64,000 nt of DNA from Planctomycetota bacterium. GTDB taxonomy: Bacteria > Planctomycetota > UBA1135 > GCA-002686595. Positions 36,231 through 43,582 of the stretch are shown piece after piece (position 1 is the first letter of the stretch; each line of letters starts with the position of its first letter). The stretch spans positions 299,676-363,675 of the forward strand of contig JADJLZ010000007.1 in NCBI GenBank assembly GCA_016709875.1. Reading direction: 5' to 3'. Made by a program: the position numbers and the translations under genes. The notes beneath the pieces were generated by a model. That model was not told where the DNA came from and did no database searches. It worked only from the letters and a program-made list of their open reading frames with translations.

Positions 36231-37223
36231 GTGGCACTCGTGATCCCGCGCCGCACCGCAGGCTACCTGCTGCTCTCCGCACTGATCTTGTGCCTGGCGA
36301 CGCGTTTCTACGCGCTCCCCGCGCGGCCGGACGAGGCGCTGTTGCGCACAGGCTGGCTCGCGGGTCAGATGCCCGGCTGGGATCCCTCGAGCGAGCTCGG
36401 CCGTCCACTCTTGACCGCGACGCGCGCGGGGCCCTGGTATCCGCTCAACGCGCTGATCCTGCTCGTGCCGCTCGGCCTCGCGGACGTGCTGCGGCTCTTT
36501 GCGGCGTTTTCGCTCGCAGGCATCGGCACGTGGCTCTGGCACGTGGCGCGCTTCGGCGCGCGCGTGGCGCTCGCCGACGCCTTCGCGGCGCAAATCGCCG
36601 GCCTGTGCCTGGTGTCGGTGGCGAGCCCGAGCGCGCTCGACGCGTTTCTCTGGGCGCCCTGGATGCTGTGGGCGATCGAGCGCCGCCGCGGACGCGAGCT
36701 GTGCGTCGCGAGCGCGCTCTCGATCCTCGGCGGCGTGCCGCTCTGCAGCCTGCTGGCGCTGGGCCTCGCGCTCCTCTCGCTGCTGCTCGCGCACAGGCAC
36801 ATGCTCGGATGGCTCGCGCTGGGCGTGTGCCTGGCCGCCCTCGCGTGGGTTCCACTGCTCGAGAGCCGCTCGTGGACGCCGCACGCGGGCACGCGCGCGC
36901 CGCCGCAGCTCGTCGGCGATCCACAGGCGCGCATCCTGCAGAACCGCGAGGCGCCCGACCGGCTCGACGCCTCGGTCGCGAGCGAGCACGGCGGCCTGCT
37001 CGTGTTTCACGAGGCCTGGCATCCGGGCTGGAAGGCGACTGTCGCGGGCGAGGACGCGCCGGTCGAGTGCGTCGATGGACTCTACCGCGGCGTGCGCCTG
37101 CCGGCCGGAACGCTGATCGTTCGCACGAAATTCGAGCCCTTTTCGCTGCGGCTTGGCGCGTGGACGAGTTTCTGCGCGCTGACACTCCTGGTTCTGCTCG
37201 CGCGGCCGCGCAGGGTCGCATAA
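36231..37223 (+). CDS. Short YfhO-like membrane protein
   Basis: A 330-residue protein in which a membrane region of about five helices (LSALILCLATRFYALPA, PLNALILLVPLGLADVL, SALSILGGVPLCSLLALGLA, MLGWLALGVCLAALAWVPLL) is joined to a short periplasmic domain ending in the YfhO signature HPGWKATVAGEDAPVECVDG and LYRGVRLPAGTLIV, then one last helix. Typical YfhO proteins are 700-900 residues, so this is less than half length. YfhO is involved in lipoteichoic-acid glycosylation in Firmicutes. The start is GTG at 36231 or 36240. The MBL gene follows in 11 bases. Confidence 0.72.
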   Translation: MALVIPRRTAGYLLLSALILCLATRFYALPARPDEALLRTGWLAGQMPGWDPSSELGRPLLTATRAGPWYPLNALILLVPLGLADVLRLFAAFSLAGIGTWLWHVARFGARVALADAFAAQIAGLCLVSVASPSALDAFLWAPWMLWAIERRRGRELCVASALSILGGVPLCSLLALGLALLSLLLAHRHMLGWLALGVCLAALAWVPLLESRSWTPHAGTRAPPQLVGDPQARILQNREAPDRLDASVASEHGGLLVFHEAWHPGWKATVAGEDAPVECVDGLYRGVRLPAGTLIVRTKFEPFSLRLGAWTSFCALTLLVLLARPRRVA

Positions 37224-37233
37224 CCTCTGCCGG

Positions 37234-38018
37234 ATGCGCCTCCAGGTCCTCTCCTCCGGGAGCGAAGGCAACTCGACGCTCGTGCGCGGCGGCGAGTCGA
37301 CGCTGCTCGTCGACGCCGGCCTGACGCGCATCGCGCTGGAGGCGCGGCTGGAGTCCGCGCGAGTGCCCGCGGCCTCGATCGACCACGTGCTGGTGACGCA
37401 CGGCCACCTCGACCACGCGCGCTCGGTGGGCATGATCGCCAAGCGCGCGCACGCGACGCTGCACTGCGCCGAGGCGATGATGCTGCACCCCTCCGCGAAG
37501 CGCGCAAGTCGCTCGCGACGCTGCGCATCGGCGCGCGCTACGACGTGCCCAACCGCGCCGGCGCCGACCCGATCAGCGTGCTGCCCGTCGCGCTGCCGCA
37601 CGACTGCGATCCGACGGTCGCCTTCGCGCTCGAGCAGGGCGGCCGGCGCGCGGTGATCCTGACCGATATGGGCCGGCCCGACGAGGACATCGCACGCGCG
37701 CTCGCCGGCGCGCACGTGCTGGTGCTCGAGTTCAACTGGGATCCGGAGCTGATGCAGACGAGCCCCTACCCTGAAGCGCTGCGCCGGCGCATCAGCGGCG
37801 GCCGCGGCCACCTCTCGAACGAGCAGGGAGCGCGCATGCTGCGCCTGCTCGCGGGCGCCAACCTGCACACGCTGGTGATCGCGCACCTCTCGAAGAAGAC
37901 CAACGCTCCCGCGCGCGCCCTCGAGGCTGCGCGCACCGAACTCGAGCGCGCCGGCCTCGGCCACGTGCGCACACTGATCGCCTCCCAGGAAGAAATCGGC
38001 CCCGAGATCGAGGTTTGA
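37234..38018 (+). CDS. YycJ/VicX-like metallo-beta-lactamase-fold hydrolase, frameshifted
   Basis: The N-terminal frame begins MRLQVLSSGSEGNSTLVRGG and contains the metal motif VTHGHLDHARSV. Near 37501 one base is missing (AAGCGC-GCAAG), and the protein continues as RKSLATLRIGARYDVPNRAG, VALPHDCDPTVAFALEQGGR, VLEFNWDPELM and LHTLVIAHLSKKTNAP in another frame to 38018. Together they make a 261-residue protein typical of YycJ-type single-domain hydrolases, implicated in DNA-related or cell-wall signalling roles. The lesion is a 1-base deletion; sequence error or decay both fit. The next gene starts at 38021, two bases after the stop. Confidence 0.82.
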
Positions 38019-38020
38019 CG

Positions 38021-41000
38021 ATGCTGCTCCTGCCCCTGCTGCTCCTCGCCGCCCCGCAAGACCCGCGCGACCTCACGGCCGCCTTCGAGACCGAGCCCGG
38101 CCTCGAGGTGCGCCTGTGGGCCGACTCCCCGCAGCTCTACAACCCGACCGCGATGGACGTCGACGCGCGCGGGCGCATCTGGGTCACCGAGGCCGTCAAC
38201 TACCGCCAGTGGCGCGGCCGCAATCCGGGCCTGCACCACGACGCAGGCGACCGCGTGGTGATCCTCGAGGACACCGACGGCGACGGCGTGTGCGACTCCT
38301 CCAAGGTCTTCGTGCAGGAGAAGGAACTCGTCGCGCCGCTGGGCATCTGCGTCGCGGGCGACAAGATCATCGTCTCGTGCTCGCCCGACCTGATCGTCTA
38401 CACCGACAAGGACGGCGACGACGTGCCCGACTCGCGCGAGGTGCTGCTCTCCGGCTTCGGCGGCCGCGACCACGACCACGGCCTGCACTCGGTCGTGCAG
38501 GGCCCCGACGGCGACTGGTACGGCGCGGTCGGCAACGCCGGCCCGCACATCGTGACCGACAAGCGCGGCTGGAAGCTGCGCTCGGGCTCGATCTACCGCG
38601 ACGGCGGACCGGAGCTGACCGACAACCATCCCGGTCTCGAGAGCGACGACGGCCGCGTGTACACCGGCGGCCTGATCTGGCGCGTCTCCCCCACAGGCGA
38701 CCGGCTGCGCGTGCTCGCGCACAACTTCCGCAACGAGTACGAGGTGGCGCTCGATTCCTACGGCAAGCTCTTCACCAGCGACAACGACGACGACGGCAAC
38801 CAGGGCTGCCGCACGCTGTGGGTCATGGAGGGCGGCAACTACGGCTACTTCAGCGCCGACGGTTCGCGCTACTGGAGCGCCGATCGCCGGCCCGGACAGA
38901 GCGTGCCCACCGCGCACTGGCACCAGGACGACCCGGGCGTGATGCCCACCTCGTGCATCGACGGCGCGGGCGGGCCGACGGGCGTGTGCGTCTACGAGGG
39001 CGGCCTGCTGCCCGAGCGCGACGTCGGCCTGGTGCTCGGCTGCGACGCCGGGCGCAACTGCGTCTACGCGCACCGGCCCAAGCGCGAAGGCGCGGGCTAC
39101 GCGCTCGAGCACGGCGTGTTCCTCAAGGCCAAGGAGGATCCCAAGGACGATCTGTGGCGCTGGTTCCGCCCCAGCGACGTGTGCGTCGGCGCCGACGGCG
39201 CGATCTACGTCGCCGATTGGTACGACCCGGGCGTCGGTGGACACGCGGCGGGCGACACGCAAGCGCGCGGACGGATCCTGCGCATCGCGCCCAAGGGCGA
39301 CCGCACGCGCGCGCCGAAGGTCGCGCTCGACACGCCCGAGCACGCCGCCGCGGCGCTGCGCTCGCCCGCGGCGAGCGTGCGCGGCCAGGCGCTCGCGCGC
39401 CTGCTCGCGGCCGGCCCGTCCGCGGTGCCCGCGCTCGATGCGCTGCTCGCCGACGCGAACCCGCGCGTGGTCGCGCGCGCGCTGTGGGCGCTCTCGGGCA
39501 TGGGCGACCGCGGTCTGGCCAAGGTGCTCGCGCGGCGCGAAGATCCCAACCCCGAGTTGCGCGAGACCGTGTTGCGCGCCTGGCGCCACACCTACGAGCG
39601 GCTGCGCCTGGAGGAATCGCGCTCGCCCGACCTGCTCTTCCCCGAGGGCGCCACGCTCTCCGAGAAGGATTTGGGCGTGCAGCGCGAGCTCGCCGCCTGC
39701 GGGCGCTGGACGATCGACTCCACGGGCCGCTGGCGCGCGTTCACCGGTCTGGACCCGCGCCTCTTGCTCGACCGCTGGGACGGAACGGACCGCTGGGAGC
39801 TCGAGACGCTCTTCGAGGCCTACAACGGCCTGCCGGAGATGTTCTACACGCAGCGCGCGACGATCGAGAAGGATCCGCTGCAGTGGACGCCGCGCACGGC
39901 GCTGCTCGCCTGGCGCATCCACGCGCCCGAGTTCGTACCCGACCTGCTCGCGCGCGCGATGGCGCCGAGCCTCGACGCCGCGACGCGCCGCCAGGCGGTC
40001 GAGTCGCTGGCCTTCGAGAAGCAGCGCGAGGCGGCAGAGGCGCTGCTGACCGTGGCGCTCGGCGGACCCACGGACGTGCGTGAGCTCGCGCGCTGGTGGG
40101 TCGAACAGCGCGCGACGAACGACTGGGCCGCGTACGGTCTGGTGGCGCAGCTCTCGGGCGGCGAATCCGAGCCCGCGACGCTGGCCTGGAAGAGCGGCAC
40201 GCTCAAGCAGGAGACGAAGGAGCTCGATCTCGAGCTCGGCCCCGCGCGGCGCATCGAGCTGCGCGTCGAACCGGGCGCGGGCGGCAACGGCTGCGACTGG
40301 AGCGACTGGGTCGCGCCGCGCTTGGTGATCGGCACCCAGGAGAAGCCGCTCACGAGCCTGCGCTACCTCTCGGCCGAGAGCGGCTGGGGCAGCGTGCACG
40401 TCGACCAGGACTGCGAGGGCGGCGCGCTCGCGCTCGCCGGCGGAAAGCCCGCCAAGGGCATCGGCACGCACGCGCCCAGTCGCATCGTGTACGAGGTGCC
40501 ACCGGGCGCGACGCGCCTGCGCGCGAGCGTCGGCCTGGATTCGACCGGCCTCGAGAAGGGCTGCAGCGACGGCGTCGAGTTCCAGGTCTGGCTCTCCGGG
40601 CCGCGCGACACGCGCCGCGAGCGCGAGTTGCTCGGGACGCTCGCGCGCGCGGGCGCGTCCGAGGCCGATTTCGCGGCCGCCGCGCGCGAATTGTGCGCCA
40701 CGCGCGAGGGCGGACTCGCGCTGCTCGGCCTGGCCTCCTCGGGCAAGCTCGTGCAGGCTGCGCGCGCGCCCTGCGCGACGGCGATGGCGGGCTGCCCCGA
40801 CGGGAGCGTGCGCGCGCTCGCGCTGCAGTACTTCCCGCCCGCGGCCTCGAAGAAGTTCTCGACCTTCGAGGTGCTGCACCTCTCGGCCGACGCGCGCGCG
40901 GGCGAGAAGCTCTTCTTCGGCGAGAGCGCGCGCTGCTCGACTTGCCACGGCTACTACGGCCGCGGCGGCGAGATCGGTCCCGACCTCTCCTCGATCTCGA

Positions 41001-41893
41001 CCAAGTTCGCGCGCAAGGAGATCCTCGAGGCGATCCTCGATCCGAGCGCCGCGATCGCCTTCGGCTACGAGAGCTGGCTGTTCGAGACACAGGACGGCGA
41101 GCTCGTGCCCGGCTTCCTCGTCTCCGACGGCGATCCGGTCGTGCTGCGCGACACCAGCGGACAGCGGCGCGTGCTGGCTGCCTCCGAGATCGCCGCGCGC
41201 AAGCGCCAGACGGTCTCCGCGATGCCCAGCGACGTCGCGGCGGGGCTCTCGGCGCAGGACCTGTGCGACCTCGTCGAGTTCGTCTCGACCAATCCGCGCC
41301 TGCCGGGCCGGCGCACCTCGGAGCAGTCGCTCTTCGACGGCAAGAGCCTCGCGGGCTGGAGCTTCCACAGCGAGGACCCCAAGGCGCGCCTGGAAGATGT
41401 GTTCCAGGTCACCGACGAGGGCGTGATCGACTGCAAGGGCCAACCGATCGGCTACATCCGCACCGAGCAGCAGTACACGAACTTCGAACTCTCGCTCGAG
41501 TGGCGCTTCGTGCCCGGCGAGAAACCGGGAAACTCGGGCGTGCTGATGCGCATGCACGGCGCGGACAAGGTCTGGCCCTCGAGCATCGAGGCGCAACTCG
41601 AGCACCGCAATGCGGGCGACATCTGGAACATCGACGCCTTCCCGATGCAAGTGGACCCACTGCGTACCGAAGGCCGCCGGACGACCAAATTGGCGCCCAC
41701 CAACGAAAAACCGCTCGGCGAGTGGAACCGCTACGACATCCTGTTGGATGGCGGGGAACTGCGCCTGTGGGTCAACGGGGTGCTCCAGAACAGCGCCAGC
41801 TGGTGTGCGCAGATCCCCGGCTACCTGTGCCTGCAGTCCGAGGGCTCGCGGATCCAGTTCCGGAACCTGCGGATCACGCCCATCGAGCGTTGA
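38021..41893 (+). CDS. PVC-type secreted cytochrome c / dehydrogenase-like protein with NPCBM and DUF1080 domains
   Basis: A 1290-residue secreted protein (signal peptide MLLLPLLLLAAPQDP). Order: an N-terminal six-bladed PVC dehydrogenase-like domain (about 15-420, AMDVDARGRIWVTEAVNYR); HEAT-like repeats (about 430-520); an NPCBM-like sandwich (about 735-880, GWGSVHVDQDCEGG); a heme-binding module with CSTCHGYYGRGGEIGPDLSS (about 972); and a C-terminal DUF1080 domain (about 1105-1290, SLFDGKSLAGWSF, then LWVNGVLQNS). The CSTCH heme attachment is intact. This domain set is characteristic of Planctomycetota and related PVC phyla and is thought to act in extracellular glycan metabolism. The ATG at 38021 follows the previous stop by two bases. 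Confidence 0.95.
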   Translation: MLLLPLLLLAAPQDPRDLTAAFETEPGLEVRLWADSPQLYNPTAMDVDARGRIWVTEAVNYRQWRGRNPGLHHDAGDRVVILEDTDGDGVCDSSKVFVQEKELVAPLGICVAGDKIIVSCSPDLIVYTDKDGDDVPDSREVLLSGFGGRDHDHGLHSVVQGPDGDWYGAVGNAGPHIVTDKRGWKLRSGSIYRDGGPELTDNHPGLESDDGRVYTGGLIWRVSPTGDRLRVLAHNFRNEYEVALDSYGKLFTSDNDDDGNQGCRTLWVMEGGNYGYFSADGSRYWSADRRPGQSVPTAHWHQDDPGVMPTSCIDGAGGPTGVCVYEGGLLPERDVGLVLGCDAGRNCVYAHRPKREGAGYALEHGVFLKAKEDPKDDLWRWFRPSDVCVGADGAIYVADWYDPGVGGHAAGDTQARGRILRIAPKGDRTRAPKVALDTPEHAAAALRSPAASVRGQALARLLAAGPSAVPALDALLADANPRVVARALWALSGMGDRGLAKVLARREDPNPELRETVLRAWRHTYERLRLEESRSPDLLFPEGATLSEKDLGVQRELAACGRWTIDSTGRWRAFTGLDPRLLLDRWDGTDRWELETLFEAYNGLPEMFYTQRATIEKDPLQWTPRTALLAWRIHAPEFVPDLLARAMAPSLDAATRRQAVESLAFEKQREAAEALLTVALGGPTDVRELARWWVEQRATNDWAAYGLVAQLSGGESEPATLAWKSGTLKQETKELDLELGPARRIELRVEPGAGGNGCDWSDWVAPRLVIGTQEKPLTSLRYLSAESGWGSVHVDQDCEGGALALAGGKPAKGIGTHAPSRIVYEVPPGATRLRASVGLDSTGLEKGCSDGVEFQVWLSGPRDTRRERELLGTLARAGASEADFAAAARELCATREGGLALLGLASSGKLVQAARAPCATAMAGCPDGSVRALALQYFPPAASKKFSTFEVLHLSADARAGEKLFFGESARCSTCHGYYGRGGEIGPDLSSISTKFARKEILEAILDPSAAIAFGYESWLFETQDGELVPGFLVSDGDPVVLRDTSGQRRVLAASEIAARKRQTVSAMPSDVAAGLSAQDLCDLVEFVSTNPRLPGRRTSEQSLFDGKSLAGWSFHSEDPKARLEDVFQVTDEGVIDCKGQPIGYIRTEQQYTNFELSLEWRFVPGEKPGNSGVLMRMHGADKVWPSSIEAQLEHRNAGDIWNIDAFPMQVDPLRTEGRRTTKLAPTNEKPLGEWNRYDILLDGGELRLWVNGVLQNSASWCAQIPGYLCLQSEGSRIQFRNLRITPIER

Positions 41894-41994
41894 GCGGAGG
41901 GGAGTGGATCTGGAGCCCCCGGCCCGGTATAGAAGTGCGCACCGGCGGGCGCGTGGCGCGCCTTCCCCCCTATCCAAGAAGAGAAGAACCACTC

Positions 41995-42237
41995 ATGAAG
42001 AAGACCATCCTCGCCTGCGCGCTCGGCCTCGCCCTGCTCGGCACGAGCTGCCTGGGCCCCAACAAGACCTGGAACAAGCTCCACGACTGGAACACGAAGG
42101 CCACCGAGAACAAGTGGGGCAACGAGGCGATCTTCCTCGGCCTCAACATCATCCCGGTCTACGGCCTGTGCTACCTGGCCGACATCATCGTCTTCAACTC
42201 GATCGAGTTCTGGGGCGGCGACAACCCGGTCAAGTGA
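41995..42237 (+). CDS. DUF3332-family small lipoprotein
   Basis: An 80-residue protein beginning MKKTILACALGLALLGTSCL with a lipobox TSC, so probably lipidated at Cys19. The mature part contains W-x-x-K-x-x-D-W-N and NEAIFLGLNIIPVYGLCYLA followed by DIIVFNSIEFWGG, a pattern of the DUF3332 family of unknown function with one strongly hydrophobic segment. An AAGAAGAG ribosome-binding site lies 9 bases before the start. It is 101 bases after the PVC protein and may be a separate unit. Confidence 0.85.
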   Translation: MKKTILACALGLALLGTSCLGPNKTWNKLHDWNTKATENKWGNEAIFLGLNIIPVYGLCYLADIIVFNSIEFWGGDNPVK

Positions 42238-42250
42238 TCGCCTGAGTCGC

Positions 42251-42282
42251 GTGCTCGACCCGAGCCACGCGCACTCGAGCAC
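42251..42282. terminator. Hairpin between convergent genes
   Basis: GTGCTCGA (42251-42258) pairs with TCGAGCAC (42275-42282) across a 16-base loop, between the DUF3332 stop (42237) and the glycosyltransferase stop (42299). It is a plausible weak bidirectional terminator; there is no T-tract. Confidence 0.4.
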
Positions 42283-42298
42283 ACCCGGCGCGGCCGGT

Positions 42299-43582
42299 TC
42301 ATTTCCGGGCGTTGGGCAGGCGGTCGGGCCCGAACAACTCGTCGAGCCCGTAGAAGCCCGTCAGCCCGCGCTGCAGCTCTTCGTAGCCGCGCTCGCCCTC
42401 GATGCACCAGTGCGGCTTCAGGAACAGCCGGAAGATCTCCGCATCGCTGCGCCGGCGGCGGCCCTGCACCTGCGCGCGACGCTGCATCCAGTGCTCCCAG
42501 CGGCCGAGCAGGTCGTTCACCGCAAGCAGGTCGGCGACGCCCACGCGGCGCACGTCGACCTCGCTCTCGCGCGAGGAGCGCGCGCGGCCGAGCAGGCGCT
42601 TCATGCCCGCGGGTGCGGGATCCTCGGCGTGTTCGATGCGGAAGGACTGCTCGTCGGGGATGCCCATCATCATCCACGTGCGCCGCAGCGCGAGCGCGAA
42701 GAGCGGGCCGAGCAGGCGGCGCAGGTTCTCGTCGTCGTAGTTCTTGAAGCACGCCAGCATGGGGTTGCGCACCTGGATCAGGCGCAGCATCTCGAGCGGC
42801 AGACGCTTGCTGGTCGAGGAATGGTGGTGGTAGCAGACCGAGCTCGGCACGTAGTGCGACTCGTAGCCCTGCACCCACAGGCGCCAGCCCATGTCGACGT
42901 CCTCGTAGTAGGCGAAGAACTCGTCGTCGAAGCCGCCGCACTCGGCGAATACCTTGGCGTCGATGGCCATCGCGCCGCCGCAGGGGAAGAGCGTGCGCCG
43001 CGGCACGTCGTAGCGCGCCTCCTCGCTCTCGTCCATCCCGACCTGGATGCCCATGCCGTGGAAGTTCATCGCGCCGCCGGCGGAGTTGAGCAGCTTGCCG
43101 TCCCACGAGAGCATCTTCGAGGTCGTGGCGCTGCACTCGCGGCGCACGATCGGTGCGACGAGCTCGCGCAGCCAGTCGGGCTCGACGCGCATGTCGTTGT
43201 TCAGGAACACGAGCAACGCGGGGTTGCTGGCTTCGCGCACGCCCTGGTTGCAGCCCGCGGCGAAGCCCACGTTGCGCTCGTTGACGAACAGGCGCACGTT
43301 GGCGTGCTTCTGGCGCATCTCCTCGACGCTGCCGTCGGTCGAGGCGTTGTCGACCAGGATCAGCTCGATGCGCTCCTTGGGGTACTCGAGCGCGGCGAGC
43401 GACTGGAAGCAGCCTTCGAGGTGGTGGCGGCCGTTCAGGTTCAGGATCACGATCGAGACGCGCGGCAGCGCCTCGCTCGCGATGGGCGCGCCCGGCTGCA
43501 CGCGCAACTCGAAGGGAAAACCCTCGGCGGCGCCCTCGGGCTCGCTCGCGTCGGGCTTGCCGAACCACTTGAACCAGCTCAT
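42299..43582 (-). CDS. Glycosyltransferase family 2 (rhamnosyltransferase-like)
   Basis: A 427-residue GT-A fold enzyme. The family shows VSIVILNLNGRHHLEGCFQS, LILVDNASTDGSVEEM, NERNVGFAAGCNQGV and the catalytic/metal region LVFLNNDMRVEPDWL (N-D), then GGFDDEFFAYYEDVDMGWRL. This is the WbbL-like group that adds rhamnose or related sugars to surface polysaccharides. The start ATG overlaps the stop of the upstream GT gene (ATGA at 43579-43582), so they are translationally coupled. The C-terminal 130 residues (from about 300) are helical and basic, with no recognised domain. Confidence 0.92.
   Translation of the reverse strand: MSWFKWFGKPDASEPEGAAEGFPFELRVQPGAPIASEALPRVSIVILNLNGRHHLEGCFQSLAALEYPKERIELILVDNASTDGSVEEMRQKHANVRLFVNERNVGFAAGCNQGVREASNPALLVFLNNDMRVEPDWLRELVAPIVRRECSATTSKMLSWDGKLLNSAGGAMNFHGMGIQVGMDESEEARYDVPRRTLFPCGGAMAIDAKVFAECGGFDDEFFAYYEDVDMGWRLWVQGYESHYVPSSVCYHHHSSTSKRLPLEMLRLIQVRNPMLACFKNYDDENLRRLLGPLFALALRRTWMMMGIPDEQSFRIEHAEDPAPAGMKRLLGRARSSRESEVDVRRVGVADLLAVNDLLGRWEHWMQRRAQVQGRRRRSDAEIFRLFLKPHWCIEGERGYEELQRGLTGFYGLDELFGPDRLPNARK

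Noticed and set aside
37766..41992. A 1408-codon open frame antisense to the PVC cytochrome gene
   Set aside because: It is a GC-rich shadow frame. The plus-strand protein has clear domains, a signal peptide and a CxxCH site; the antisense product shows only Arg/Ala/Gly-rich sequence.
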